Source: Gilliamella sp. ESL0405
Lineage (GTDB): Bacteria; Pseudomonadota; Gammaproteobacteria; Enterobacterales; Orbaceae
Length of the DNA stretch: 64,000 nucleotides
NCBI RefSeq assembly: GCF_019469205.1
Contig: NZ_CP048265.1
Location: 1,736,001-1,800,000, forward strand
Reading direction: 5' to 3'
A program made the position numbers and the translations under genes. The number at the start of each line of letters is the position of its first letter. Position 1 is the first letter of the stretch. The notes under the pieces are model-generated. The model had not been told where the DNA came from. It searched no databases and was given only the letters and a program-made list of their open reading frames with translations. Shown piece by piece: positions 39,901-49,800 of this stretch.

Positions 39901-41247
39901 GGTGGTCCATCGATTGCCGGTGGGGCCGGAGCGGTTGTCGGTGAGCTGGCGGCAAAACTGATTCGTGAGCAACTCTACGGTAAAGATGTTAAAGACTTAA
40001 CCGAAGCTGAAAAACAAAACATCAGCGCCCTCGCCCAACTAGCAGCCGGCCTGGCGATTGCCGCCGGTGGCGGTGATACCGGCGCTGCCGGTGCGGCGAT
40101 TGCTGCCGGGAAGAATGCGGTTGAGAATAATTATTTAAATTCGTCAGATCATCAGACTAAAGAAAGTCTAAAATATAAAGAAAAAAATGGAACAATAACT
40201 GATTCTGAAAAACTAAAATTATTAGAGCTTCAAATAAAAGATGAAAGCACGACAAATGCTTTGTTAGAAGCCTGTGTTGATGCTAATAGTCAGGCATGTG
40301 CAACAGAACGCCAAAATGCTTATGATGCATTGAAGACCTACCAACAATATACTTATTTATATCCTGTGGAAACTCAAATAGGTTATCAGGAAATAAACCA
40401 TTTATTAAAATCAACATCAAAAGAAGCAAATGAATTGCGCAGTATCTATGATGGCGTGGTGTTATCTTTTCAGCGTTGGGGTTACAACGAAGAAGATGCA
40501 CAAAAAATGGCTGGCTATTATATGGGTAGCATGATGACAGTTCATGGTGTAGTTGGAGCTGGGATTACTCTGCCTAGAATACAAAAAGTATTCGGTAACA
40601 CCAAGCAGTTGATCGGAAAAACTGCAACCAATGCCGGAAAGGGAACTGCTGTCAACAAACCATTAGACAAAACAGAGTTAGAGCTACAACACGGCAAAGG
40701 AAATGTTGAACAAGGTGGTGGCAATTATAAAGAGACTAAGGATAAAATACTTGATAATCAAGCTGCCAATCAGAAAGCCAACGAAAGTAGTAAATTTGGT
40801 GAACATGTAGCGAAAGAGCAACAAATTAATGCTGGTAAGGGGACAACACAGAATCTACCTGAGTGGATATCTGATATAAACTCGCCTAACGGTCGCCATT
40901 ACTTTAATAACATAAATCAAAAGACAACGGCCAAGCCTCTAAATACAGTCATTGATTCATCTGTAGATGTTGCTGCGGATATGGCGGCAATTAAAAATGG
41001 ACAAGCCTCAATAAAAGGAAATCAGATAACAGTTAATGGTCGAATCTATGAGAGAGAAGCCAACGGTACATTAGCGCCGATATCAGGGAATGGATTTACA
41101 ACTTTAAATAGAGGTGAATTTAAATCTCTTGGGGTTTATAATCAATTTGGTAATACGAAACGGGCTGAGGATATTTTAAATAGTATGGGTATGAGTGCAG
41201 AATCTAGAGCAAAAGCACTTGAAGTATGGAGTAAAAATAATAAATGA
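36991..41247 (+). CDS. Orphan cdiA 3' fragment and toxin (cassette 4)
   Basis: The first 32 codons come from non-cdiA DNA antisense to the regulator remnant; cdiA homology begins at about 37087 (NIQLSGNNVTN), equal to CdiA residue about 2146. No signal peptide is present. VENN is at 40120-40131, followed by a second type of entry module (YLNSSDHQTKES, with two cysteines in LLEACVDANSQACATER). The conserved block with NKPLDKTELELQHGKGNVEQ leads to INAGKGTTQ. The toxin (about 134 residues from 40842) ends in a helical stretch GEFKSLGVYNQFGNTKRAED, ILNSMGMSAESRAKALEVWS. I do not recognise its activity. The stop overlaps the immunity start (ATGA). Confidence 0.85.
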   Translation: MSYLAYNLICFLIKKSSKNILITVLSSSDNLLKNIQLSGNNVTNSGTVFGERVAIDAKNDITNYGKLVGDKLVYLSADNDINLLSSTRTQIRGNNVTTNIDQASIIQVNNGNIVIDAGHDIHAKAGWIINNAETGNTSLHAGHDIRFTAAEIEEKLDLGGGKHYRKSHEHNVVGSEISAANNVTLSAGHDIDAKTVDISAGKQLGLYADNDIAIGTSSERFELDEFHKSSSKGFLNKTTTTTQTQIDNTTEKGSQLYGDSVTIAAGNNLSVTGSQVVGTHDVNLKAGNNIDIDAAEESYYRKQETKTKKSGLMSSGGIGVTIGHEKENLKQTDSEQAYLGSTVGSTEGNVSIQAGKDITVKGSDIIAKQDVNLTGENVAIEALDAKTTYNEQYTYEKSGLTIALTGTAADMYEAAKAVERAKEKGNDKLLALQSIKSALTALEAIEDLQLQNQQGQKQASIGVSVMVGTQRTEREVNQEQHNVISSGVSAGQNIHITATGDANEQGGDITLKGSEVKAGNDINLTANRDVNVIGAVNTQHSDRDEKSYGGGVGIQLQFGGDESGLRFKANGNFSRERENADGSAWTESVIDAKNQLNIKTGHDVNVVGGQLKGDTVKMNVGNNLNIQSLQDTDNYDYEKISASVSGTAGYGGVSANGSLSATEMESKWASVTDQSGIFAGKGGYDITVGNNTDLKGAVIASKAEDTSKNKLDTGTISFSDIKNKADFKVTHVAISGGTAGPGAPTAFKDSDSDSSTTKSAVEKGELIIRNQDQQKQDINGLSRDTDSANNPLKQIFDKQKELDKIETVELIKDIAQQAKSVVKKYDRIEAQKEVDKNKDALTRAEAEKRYKYLSDEEKAKYASFEQYYSANEDSIYYALVDTQLKANKDKNLGTMGGNVSKGIDTAMAIVTGVITGDITGSLAGASAPWIAEQIKLHTGHADEKGNWVTDDIAGNLIAHAILGAVVAELQGGPSIAGGAGAVVGELAAKLIREQLYGKDVKDLTEAEKQNISALAQLAAGLAIAAGGGDTGAAGAAIAAGKNAVENNYLNSSDHQTKESLKYKEKNGTITDSEKLKLLELQIKDESTTNALLEACVDANSQACATERQNAYDALKTYQQYTYLYPVETQIGYQEINHLLKSTSKEANELRSIYDGVVLSFQRWGYNEEDAQKMAGYYMGSMMTVHGVVGAGITLPRIQKVFGNTKQLIGKTATNAGKGTAVNKPLDKTELELQHGKGNVEQGGGNYKETKDKILDNQAANQKANESSKFGEHVAKEQQINAGKGTTQNLPEWISDINSPNGRHYFNNINQKTTAKPLNTVIDSSVDVAADMAAIKNGQASIKGNQITVNGRIYEREANGTLAPISGNGFTTLNRGEFKSLGVYNQFGNTKRAEDILNSMGMSAESRAKALEVWSKNNK
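37005..37085 (-). pseudogene. C-terminal remnant of a probable HTH regulator
   Basis: The minus strand encodes SKLSEEDKTVIKIFLEDFLI, then KKQIKL and a stop, cut at its upstream end by cassette 4 DNA. The pattern resembles the C-terminal helix of small XRE-type regulators. It lies upstream of the intact SymE-like gene on the same strand and may be a partner gene that the cassette removed. Confidence 0.4.
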
Positions 41248-41645
41248 GTGGATTTGACTTAATACTTGAAAAAAAAGTATCAAAAACAGAATTGAAAAAG
41301 GCAATATCTGAAAGTTTTAATATTCCGGAACAATCAATAGTAATTACCGATGACTACATTGACACGCCATTAACTGATGATGTTAAGTTATGGTGTATGG
41401 CAAATGAAACGCAAGGTGATTTTTTATTAGTTTGTCAGTTTTTTATTAGAGATAAATCAATAGAAAACTGTCCGGAGATGATATCAAAAAAGATAAGTTG
41501 TATTTTGGGTTCTACATGTTTAATACCTGATGATAGTCTAAGCCCTCTTACATGGATCATGATTTCACCTGATGGCTCGAAAAAATCCGTTATTTTAGAT
41601 TCAGATGAACTAGATAATGATAAATATATTATTGATAAAAAGTAA
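41244..41645 (+). CDS. Putative immunity protein of cassette 4
   Basis: A 133-residue acidic protein whose ATG overlaps the toxin stop by four bases (ATGA), so translation is coupled. It reads MSGFDLILEKKVSKTELKKA at the start and has a central hydrophobic strand (GDFLLVCQFFI). No family recognised. It is followed by a short hairpin and then by the edge of an IS256-type remnant in place of the usual SymE-like gene. Confidence 0.75.
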   Translation: MSGFDLILEKKVSKTELKKAISESFNIPEQSIVITDDYIDTPLTDDVKLWCMANETQGDFLLVCQFFIRDKSIENCPEMISKKISCILGSTCLIPDDSLSPLTWIMISPDGSKKSVILDSDELDNDKYIIDKK

Positions 41646-42197
41646 GTGAAAATAAGCTCCTCGCCTAACCGACGGGGGGACCCTATCCTAAATTTTGTGT
41701 GTATTTGCCAGTTAGAGGTGACGAGTCATTCTGTCACCAAATTCTATAATAAATCGATTCATCGCACTCTTCCAGTTTTGAATAGGCATAGTCCATTTTT
41801 TAGATGCTTGTTGTATCGCTATGATGAATTACCTTTAGTCAAGCCTCGTTCTATAGATAAAATAGACCCAGCACCAGGACAGTTTGTTCTCGATAAAACA
41901 AGTGTAACAAAGCTAAACAAAGATGAAGTATATATTTATATCATTGATACAAATAATAATATACAAATAGCACCTAGAGGTAGCGCTGGACGAACAGGAG
42001 TAAAACATACTCAACTTAGTGGTGGTGAGGCGGTAAAAGGTGCCGGAGAGCTAAAAATGAATTCTGACGGGACTTTATTAATAAATAATCAGTCAGGTCG
42101 CTATCGTGCACAATCAAGTGATGCATTAAAAAAATTAGAATCACACTTGTCAAATATGAATATTAAAAGCAAATCAACTAGCGAGGTTATCAATTGA
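41646..42197 (+). pseudogene. 5'-truncated orphan toxin (cassette 5)
   Basis: A plus-strand frame starts with GTG at 41646, but codons up to about 41822 are the antisense of the IS256 remnant. From there about 125 residues look like a real toxin end: IDKIDPAPGQFVLDKTSVTK, YIYIIDTNNNIQIAPRGSAG, RTGVKHTQLSGGEAVKGAGE, then DGTLLINNQSGRYRAQS. The KHTxLxxGxxVxGAGE...SGRY pattern is one I associate with C-terminal domains of polymorphic toxins, without a known activity. CdiA linker, entry domain and VENN are missing, so it cannot be delivered as it stands. The stop overlaps the immunity gene region. Confidence 0.65.
41677..41822 (-). mobile_element. IS256-family insertion sequence remnant
   Basis: On the minus strand the C-terminus of an IS256-type transposase is readable: AIQQASKKWTMPIQNWKSAM, then NRFIIEFGDRMTRHL and a stop at 41712-41714. 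The end 'gggaccctatcctaaatttt' (41677-41696) looks like the terminal inverted repeat. Only about 38 codons remain; the other end is lost and merges with toxin DNA near 41822. The element replaced the 5' part of cassette 5. Confidence 0.8.
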
Positions 42198-42199
42198 TT

Positions 42200-42799
42200 A
42201 TGGTTAATGAGTTAAAAAAAATAGATCTTTCAAAACCAGGGGCAATTACTGAAGTTGATATTATTCTCCATTCTCTAGCGAATATGCCAAATTTGTCCTT
42301 GAGGCAAATTTTTAACATATGCCCAGAAAGAAAAGATATTGGTTACATATTAGTAGGACTATGCGCATTATTTTTTTTAAAATCTCCACAATTTAATTCA
42401 ACAGAATGGGGAGCATATAAAGATGGAAAATTTTCATCTGAAGAAAAACAATTAATTATTTTTGGTTTACTTAATGTAATAAGATATTCGCACATTGAAA
42501 TTCATGAAGAAGTTGATGCAATAGATTTTATTTATGCAGCCTGTATTGCTTTGTATAGAATTTCCCCTGATAAAGCAGAAGAAGAGATAGTTAAAGAATT
42601 AAAGTTAAGCCCGACACCCTCTTTAATTGATGCTTTAGGAGTATTAGTTGGTCATGAGGTCAAGGGTTCTATAACAAAAGAAACATTTCGATTACTTGAA
42701 CATTTTGCAGAAAAAACGTCAGGAGCATTGAGTGATACAGCAAAAAATGTTTTAAAAGAAGATGTGGAAAGAATGAATGCTATAAATCATTTTTTATAA
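42200..42799 (+). CDS. Putative immunity protein of cassette 5
   Basis: A mostly helical 199-residue protein (MVNELKKIDLSKPGAITEVD...). I prefer the ATG at 42200, two bases past the toxin stop; a TTG at 42194 would overlap it. No membrane span. A decayed paralogue follows at 42939-43470 and shares the DLSKP, RKD-I-L-GL, IIRYSHI/VIRYSHI and P-SLIDALG motifs, which shows that this immunity gene was duplicated. Family not recognised. Confidence 0.75.
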   Translation: MVNELKKIDLSKPGAITEVDIILHSLANMPNLSLRQIFNICPERKDIGYILVGLCALFFLKSPQFNSTEWGAYKDGKFSSEEKQLIIFGLLNVIRYSHIEIHEEVDAIDFIYAACIALYRISPDKAEEEIVKELKLSPTPSLIDALGVLVGHEVKGSITKETFRLLEHFAEKTSGALSDTAKNVLKEDVERMNAINHFL

Positions 42800-42838
42800 A
42801 ACAACTAATCGAATAACAAAAAATGGATTAGGTTGTTT
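42799..42838 (+). terminator. Inverted repeat after cassette 5 immunity gene
   Basis: AAACAACTAATC (42799-42810) pairs with GATTAGGTTGTTT (42826-42838), with one bulged G. The stem overlaps the end of the gene and is followed by TTTGG only, so it is a weak candidate. Confidence 0.35.
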
Positions 42839-42938
42839 GGAATGAAATAGTAGAGCCTAATATTATTCAAGATCAGCGTTTTCAATTTACTTATTAGAGA
42901 AAGCTCTTAATAAATTGCAATCTGATTTATCGTCAAAG

Positions 42939-43470
42939 ATGAACATAGATAATTATTTAGAAACATTAGATCTTTCCAAACCAAGAGTGGTTGGTGATCT
43001 TGAAGTAATGGCTTGAGTCTTTTGTAAGTTTAAAAGAATTATCTATGGATAATATTTGTAATTTATGCTCTAAGCGCAAAGATGTTACTAGCATATTAAT
43101 AGGACTGAGGGCTGGTTTTATTAAACCCCTTATATATGATAGTGATTATGGTTTAGATGGGCTAAAAAATTATAAACAGCAGTAACTTACAGCAATAGAA
43201 AAGCGTCTAATATTAAATGGATATTTTGACATTATTCGTTATTCACATATAGATAATCCAGAAAATCATGATGCGATAGATTATATTTATTCCGTTTGCG
43301 GCAAACTATACTTGCTTATTCCTGATGAGTTAGAAGCTAATTTAGTAGAGCAATTTTTATTGAATCCCACAGCGTCTTTTATTGATGCTTTAGGTCGATT
43401 AGTAAGAGACAAATGTTCAAAAGAGCCAGAAACCTCTATCTTGCTTAAAAATGCAGCTAATAGCCCTAAT
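42939..43470 (+). pseudogene. Decayed paralogue of the cassette 5 immunity gene
   Basis: From ATG 42939 the sequence reads MNIDNYLETLDLSKPRVVGD and then meets a stop (tga at 43015); shifting frame restores ELSMDNICNLCSKRKDVTSI, LIGLRAGF, until a TAA at 43183, after which LILNGYFDIIRYSHIDNPEN, HDAIDYIYSVCGKLY and PTASFIDALGRLVRD continue. So at least one frameshift and one stop are present. Its end runs into cdiA DNA of cassette 6 at about 43470. Confidence 0.75.
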
Positions 43471-46123
43471 GACCGCTAACCGGGATGTGAATGTGATTGG
43501 TGCGGTCAATACGCAGCACAGTGACCGGGATGAGAAAAGCTATGGCGGCGGCGTGGGGATTCAGCTTCAGTTTGGTGGCGATGAAAGTGGTCTGCGGTTT
43601 AAAGCCAACGGTAACTTTAGTCGGGAGCGGGAAAATGCTGACGGCAGTGCCTGGACCGAGAGTGTGATTGATGCCAAAAATCAACTCAATATCAAAACCG
43701 GTCATGATGTGAATGTGGTCGGTGGTCAGTTAAAAGGTGATACGGTGAAGATGAATGTGGGCAATAATCTTAACATTCAGTCACTGCAAGATACCGATAA
43801 TTATGATTATGAAAAAATCAGTGCTTCAGTCAGCGGCACCGCCGGTTATGGTGGGGTGAGTGCGAACGGCTCGTTATCGGCCACTGAAATGGAAAGTAAA
43901 TGGGCAAGTGTGACTGACCAGTCGGGTATCTTTGCCGGTAAAGGCGGCTATGATATCACGGTCGGCAATAACACGGACTTAAAAGGCGCGGTGATTGCCT
44001 CGAAAGCGGAAGATACCGGTAAAAACAAACTCGATACCGGCACTATCAGCTTCAGTGATATTAAAAATAAAGCTGACTTTAAAGTGACCCATGTTGCCAT
44101 TAGTGGTGGCACCGCCGGTCCCGGTGCGCCAACGGCATTTAAAGACAGTGACAGTGACTCAAGTACCACCAAATCAGCGGTGGAAAAAGGCGAGTTAATC
44201 ATCCGCAATCAGGACCAGCAAAAACAGGATATTAACGGCTTAAGCCGGGATACGGACAGTGCCAATAATCCGCTCAAACAGATTTTTGATAAGCAAAAAG
44301 AGCTGGATAAAATTGAGACGGTTGAGCTGATTAAAGATATTGCCCAACAGGCTAAAAGTGTGGTGAAGAAATATGACCGCATTGAGGCACAAAAAGAGGT
44401 GGATAAAAACAAGGATGCGTTAACCCGGGCGGAAGCGGAAAAGCGATATAAATATTTAAGTGATGAGGAAAAAGCGAAATACGCCTCATTTGAACAATAT
44501 TATAGCGCGAATGAAGACTCCATTTATTACGCGCTGGTTGATACTCAGCTAAAAGCCAATAAAGATAAAAATCTGGGCACAATGGGCGGTAATGTCAGTA
44601 AAGGGATTGATACCGCTATGGCGATAGTGACCGGGGTGATTACCGGTGATATTACCGGTAGTCTGGCCGGTGCCAGTGCGCCGTGGATTGCCGAGCAAAT
44701 CAAACTGCATACCGGTCATGCTGATGAAAAAGGTAACTGGGTGACCGATGATATCGCCGGTAACTTAATTGCCCATGCGATACTCGGCGCCGTTGTTGCT
44801 GAGCTGCAAGGTGGTCCATCGATTGCCGGTGGGGTCGGAGCGGTTGTCGGTGAGCTGGCGGCAAAACTGATTCGTGAGCAACTCTACGGTAAAGACGTTA
44901 AAGACTTAACCGAAGCCGAAAAACAAAACATCAGCGCCCTCGCCCAGCTGGCAGCCGGCCTGGCGATTGCCGCCGGTGGCGGTGATACCGGCGCTGCCGG
45001 TGCAGCGATTGCTGCCGGAAAGAATGCGGTTGAGAATAATCATATTGGTCAAGCCATTGTAAAGGCCGCAGAGGCTTCATGTAACGGCGATAAAGCTTGT
45101 GAAGATAAGGTTATCTGGGAAGGAATAAACAGTTATAACGAAACGATAATAGAGTACGGCGAACCGCAAGTGATTGTGATAGGCGGACTGATAGCCGCAC
45201 CTATCGCAATTGATATAGCCGGTCCTGCTATTGCTTCTTGTACTGCCAATCCTGTATTGTGTGCCAATAATGTAGGAACTTGGTTAATCGAAACTGTTGG
45301 ATTTGAAGGTTACCCGGCGGCAGGGTTAGGAATGACTGCTGGCTCATTAGTTAATTCATTAAGTAAGTCTGAACTGAATGAACTTGCTGCTATAATGGAA
45401 TTATATAAAAATAATCGTATTGAAAATCCATCTGTCGTATTAAATGAAATAAAAACGACTCTTAGTGAAAACGGGAGTTATAAAATTGTTTATGATAGAG
45501 CTAATAACACTATCGTTAAACAAACTAAAGCTGGAAAGGGAACTGCTGCCAACAAACCATTAGACAAAACAGAGTTAGAGCTACAACACGGCAAAGGAAA
45601 TGTTGAACAAGGTGGTGGAAATTATAAAGAGACTAAGGATAAAATACTTGATAATCAAGCTGCCAATCAGAAAGCAAATGAAAGTAGTAATTTTGGTGAA
45701 CATGTAAAAAATGAAAATAAGCTGACTGAAAATTGGAATAATACCAATCAGGCGCACAATGCTTCAAATAAACAAAAATTAAAAGAAGATTTATCAAATG
45801 AAAATCTACAAAACATAGCTAAAAAAGATCCTAGATTAAATGCTGTAGTTAACGGTCATAATGGAAAATTAAATTATGGTATTGGCTCAGGTACTACTGC
45901 GGAAGCGAACGAATTAGGGATGCAATGGGTTGGTGAAGGAGCTAAACAAACGTCTAACGGAGGATGGATTAGCGCTGATGGCACTAGAGGATATAGACCT
46001 CCATCAAGTAAGGATAGTCCATTTGCAACAACAGGAATCCAGGCCAATTTTGAAACATATAAGTTCGATGTTGATGGGAATAGAATAAAAGTAGGCAACG
46101 GACATTTGAATATTAAGGATTAA
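43451..46123 (+). CDS. Orphan cdiA 3' fragment and toxin (cassette 6)
   Basis: The shortest of the long fragments: cdiA homology starts at about 43470 (TANRDVNVIGAVNTQ), CdiA residue about 2637; the first six codons come from the immunity pseudogene. VENN is at 45029-45040. The entry module is a third type (HIGQAIVKAAEASCNGDKAC...), with a hydrophobic stretch VIVIGGLIAAPIAIDIAGPA that could insert in a membrane. The NKPLDKT block then leads to NFGEHVKNENK, where this toxin joins earlier than the others, without the second GKGT. The toxin has NAVVNGHNGKLNYGIGSGTT, ELGMQWVGEGAKQTSNGGWI and YKFDVDGNRIKVGNGHLNIK. Activity not assigned. An Imm8-type gene follows, which fits a polymorphic toxin. 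Confidence 0.85.
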   Translation: MQLIALMTANRDVNVIGAVNTQHSDRDEKSYGGGVGIQLQFGGDESGLRFKANGNFSRERENADGSAWTESVIDAKNQLNIKTGHDVNVVGGQLKGDTVKMNVGNNLNIQSLQDTDNYDYEKISASVSGTAGYGGVSANGSLSATEMESKWASVTDQSGIFAGKGGYDITVGNNTDLKGAVIASKAEDTGKNKLDTGTISFSDIKNKADFKVTHVAISGGTAGPGAPTAFKDSDSDSSTTKSAVEKGELIIRNQDQQKQDINGLSRDTDSANNPLKQIFDKQKELDKIETVELIKDIAQQAKSVVKKYDRIEAQKEVDKNKDALTRAEAEKRYKYLSDEEKAKYASFEQYYSANEDSIYYALVDTQLKANKDKNLGTMGGNVSKGIDTAMAIVTGVITGDITGSLAGASAPWIAEQIKLHTGHADEKGNWVTDDIAGNLIAHAILGAVVAELQGGPSIAGGVGAVVGELAAKLIREQLYGKDVKDLTEAEKQNISALAQLAAGLAIAAGGGDTGAAGAAIAAGKNAVENNHIGQAIVKAAEASCNGDKACEDKVIWEGINSYNETIIEYGEPQVIVIGGLIAAPIAIDIAGPAIASCTANPVLCANNVGTWLIETVGFEGYPAAGLGMTAGSLVNSLSKSELNELAAIMELYKNNRIENPSVVLNEIKTTLSENGSYKIVYDRANNTIVKQTKAGKGTAANKPLDKTELELQHGKGNVEQGGGNYKETKDKILDNQAANQKANESSNFGEHVKNENKLTENWNNTNQAHNASNKQKLKEDLSNENLQNIAKKDPRLNAVVNGHNGKLNYGIGSGTTAEANELGMQWVGEGAKQTSNGGWISADGTRGYRPPSSKDSPFATTGIQANFETYKFDVDGNRIKVGNGHLNIKD

Positions 46124-46126
46124 AAG

Positions 46127-46474
46127 ATGAAAGTTTTATTAAAGTCAGTTGGTTCAATAGACTATGACCCAGCAACATATCTTCCAGAAGAAAGTAATAT
46201 TTTTAGTATTACATTAAATTTATCTATAGGTCTAGCAGATAGCAATGGAGCAGATTATTTCGACCTATTGGTCTGTACTCCTGAATGGTTATCAAAAAGT
46301 ATTTGGGAACCTGAATTAATTCGTCACATGCTAATAGTTCGCAAATATGATCTTGACGAAATAAAAGACATAATAAATAAATGTATCGAAAAGTGTACTT
46401 GTGATACTTGGTTGGAAACAGCTCAGAAACTATCAAGGTACTTTGCTTGGGAATATGAGGATTATCAGTCATAG
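46127..46474 (+). CDS. Imm8-family immunity protein (cassette 6)
   Basis: The 115-residue protein follows the Imm8 pattern: a Y-P-E-x-SNIFSITLNLSIG start, an ADYFDLLVCTPEWL core, a HMLIVRKYDLDEIKDII segment, and W-x-x-x-AQKLSRYFAWEYEDY at the end. Imm8 proteins are found beside many polymorphic and CDI toxins and neutralise them in the cytoplasm. It starts 3 bases after the toxin stop with AAGGA as ribosome site. Confidence 0.85.
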   Translation: MKVLLKSVGSIDYDPATYLPEESNIFSITLNLSIGLADSNGADYFDLLVCTPEWLSKSIWEPELIRHMLIVRKYDLDEIKDIINKCIEKCTCDTWLETAQKLSRYFAWEYEDYQS

Positions 46475-46517
46475 TAAAATCCCACACCTAATCTGTGTGG
46501 AACTTACTTATTATCTT

Positions 46518-46619
46518 TTAGATTTGCATCGCAAGTTCAACAATCAACTAGCCCTGTTCAATCTTAATAATAACAGGGCAACCGACATAAAACCCTAGCA
46601 GCTAAAGCCCCCTACCCTT
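46518..46619 (-). pseudogene. SymE-like remnant after cassette 6
   Basis: The minus strand reads GRGL-stop-LLGFYVGCPVII, KIEQG-stop-LIVELAMQI-stop. Two in-frame stops break it. The first stop is at the same codon as in the remnant at 32344-32445, so the two share ancestry. A small hairpin (CCACAC...GTGTGG, 46486-46500 region) separates it from the immunity gene. Confidence 0.7.
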
Positions 46620-46892
46620 ATCGATGCCTGACATGATATTGATGCCAAAACGGTCGATATTGCTGCCGGTAAGCAATTAGGACTTTATGCCGATAATGAT
46701 ATCGCTATCGGGACATCATCGGAGCGATTTGAGTTAGATGAGTTCCATAAGAGTTCAAGCAAAGGCTTTTTAAATAAAACGACCACCACCACGCAGACGC
46801 AAATCGATAATACCACCGAAAAAGGCAGTCAGCTCTATGGCGATAGTGTCACCATTGCCGCCGGGAATAATTTAAGTGTCACCGGTAGTCAG

Positions 46893-49800
46893 GTGGTCGG
46901 TACTCACGATGTCAATCTGAAGGCGGGCAATAATATTGATATTGATGCCGCCGAGGAGTCTTATTACCGTAAACAAGAGACGAAGACGAAAAAATCCGGG
47001 CTGATGAGTAGCGGCGGTATCGGGGTGACCATTGGTCATGAGAAAGAAAATCTGAAACAGACCGATAGCGAGCAAGCCTATTTAGGCAGTACCGTCGGCA
47101 GCACTGAGGGTAATGTGAGCATTCAGGCCGGTAAGGATATTACCGTCAAAGGCAGTGATATTATTGCCAAGCAGGATGTGAACTTAACCGGTGAGAATGT
47201 GGCTATCGAGGCACTTGATGCCAAAACCACCTATAACGAGCAGTACACTTATGAGAAATCCGGACTGACCATTGCCTTAACCGGTACGGCAGCAGATATG
47301 TATGAAGCGGCCAAAGCCGTTGAGCGGGCGAAAGAGAAAGGTAATGATAAATTATTAGCCCTGCAATCAATTAAATCTGCGCTGACCGCACTTGAAGCGA
47401 TTGAAGATTTGCAGCTGCAAAATCAGCAAGGTCAAAAACAGGCGTCAATCGGTGTCAGTGTGATGGTGGGCACGCAGCGCACTGAGCGGGAGGTCAATCA
47501 GGAGCAACATAATGTTATCAGTAGCGGGGTCTCTGCCGGGCAGAATATTCATATCACCGCAACCGGTGATGCAAATGAGCAAGGCGGGGATATCACCTTA
47601 AAAGGCAGTGAGGTGAAAGCCGGCAATGATATTAATCTGACCGCTAACCGGGATGTGAATGTGATTGGTGCGGTCAATACGCAGCACAGTGACCGGGATG
47701 AGAAAAGCTACGGCGGTGGCGTGGGGATTCAGCTTCAGTTTGGTGGTGATGAAAGTGGTCTGCGGTTTAAAGCCAACGGTAACTTTAGTCGGGAGCGGGA
47801 AAACGCTGACGGCAGTGCCTGGACCGAGAGTGTGATTGATGCTAAAAATCAACTCAATATCAAAACCGGTCATGATGTGAATGTGGTCGGTGGTCAGTTA
47901 AAAGGTGATACGGTGAAGATGAATGTGGGCAATAATCTTAACATTCAGTCACTGCAAGATACCGATAATTATGATTATGAAAAAATCAGTGCTTCAGTCA
48001 GCGGCACCGCCGGTTATGGTGGGGTGAGTGCGAACGGCTCGTTATCGGCCACGGAAATGGAAAGTAAATGGGCAAGTGTGACTGACCAGTCGGGTATCTT
48101 TGCCGGTAAAGGCGGCTATGATATCACGGTCGGCAATAACACGGACTTAAAAGGGGCGGTGATTGCCTCGAAAGCGGAAGATACCAGTAAAAACAAACTT
48201 GATACCGGCACTATCAGCTTCAGTGATATTAAAAATAAAGCTGACTTTAAAGTGACCCATGTTGCCATTAGTGGTGGCACGGCCGGTCCCGGTGCGCCAA
48301 CGGCATTTAAAGACAGTGACAGTGACTCAAGCACCACCAAATCAGCGGTGGAAAAAGGCGAGTTAATCATCCGCAATCAGGACCAGCAAAAACAGGATAT
48401 CAACGGCTTAAGCCGGGATACGGACAGTGCCAATAATCCGCTCAAACAGATTTTTGATAAGCAAAAAGAGCTGGATAAAATTGAAACCGTTGAGCTGATT
48501 AAAGATATTGCCCAGCAGGCTAAAAGTGTGGTGAAGAAATATGACCGCATTGAGGCACAAAAAGAGGTGGATAAAAATAAGGATGCGTTAACCCGGGCGG
48601 AAGCGGAAAAGCGATATAAATATTTAAGTGATGAGGAAAAAGCGAAATACGCCTCATTTGAACAATATTATGAAGATAATAAAGATTATATTTACTATGC
48701 GCTGGTTGATAAGCAGCTGGAAACCAATAAAAATAAAGATAAAAACCTGGGCACCATGGGCGGTAATGTCAGTAAAGGGATTGATACCGCTATGGCGATA
48801 GTGACCGGGGTGATTACCGGTGATATTACCGGCAGTCTGGCGGGTGCCAGTGCGCCGTGGATTGCCGAGCAAATCAAACTGCATACCGGTCATCAAGATG
48901 AAAAAGGTAACTGGGTGACCGATGATATCGCCGGCAACTTAATTGCCCATGCGATACTCGGCGCCGTTGTTGCGGAGCTGCAAGGTGGTCCATCGATTGC
49001 CGGAGGGGCCGGAGCGGTTGTCGGTGAGCTGGCGGCAAAACTGATTCGTGAGCAACTCTACGGTAAAGATGTTAAAGACTTAACCGAAGCTGAAAAACAA
49101 AACATCAGCGCCCTCGCCCAACTAGCAGCCGGCCTGGCGATTGCCGCCGGTGGCGGTGATACCGGCGCTGCCGGTGCGGCGATTGCTGCCGGGAAGAATG
49201 CGGTTGAGAATAATGCCGTAAGCACGAGTGATGGTGGTAACTGGGGTGCTTGGCTTAATATACATCATGATACCGGGGCTCAATACGATGCAACACTTGA
49301 TGCATATGCTAATAATTATTTAACGGCAGAAGAAACCGAGCAAGCACTGAGTGGCTTAATAAAAGGTAAAGGAATGCCTAATGGTAGCGATTATGCTGAA
49401 TTATGGATGCGTGCACCCGAACAAATTGGGCAATATTTGCCCGGACCAATCGGTATAGCTATGGAAATTTTAGCCTTAGCTGATGTTGCCATAACAAATA
49501 CAGATAAAGCTAATCTGGTACAATTATTAACTGAGGCAAGCAAGGATCATTTATCTGGCTTAGATAATTCAGAATCAATGGCTGCACTCGATATGATGAT
49601 AAGTCGATTAGCTGCGGGTAGTAAAAATAAACAACTTCAAGGTATAATCAAACGTAATGTAGAATCCAATGTCGCAAAAAATCAAAAAGGCAATGCGTCG
49701 AGTAAATTTGGTGACCATGTAGCGAAAGAGCAACAAATTAATGCTGGTAAGGGGAAAACCAATCCAACAGCACCTATAAAAATTAATATTGCAAATGATT

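Noticed and set aside
46127-46487. Minus-strand frame of 87 codons opposite the Imm8 gene, and the plus-strand 65-codon frame at 46401-46598
   Set aside because: The Imm8 frame on the plus strand explains this DNA; both others are shadows.
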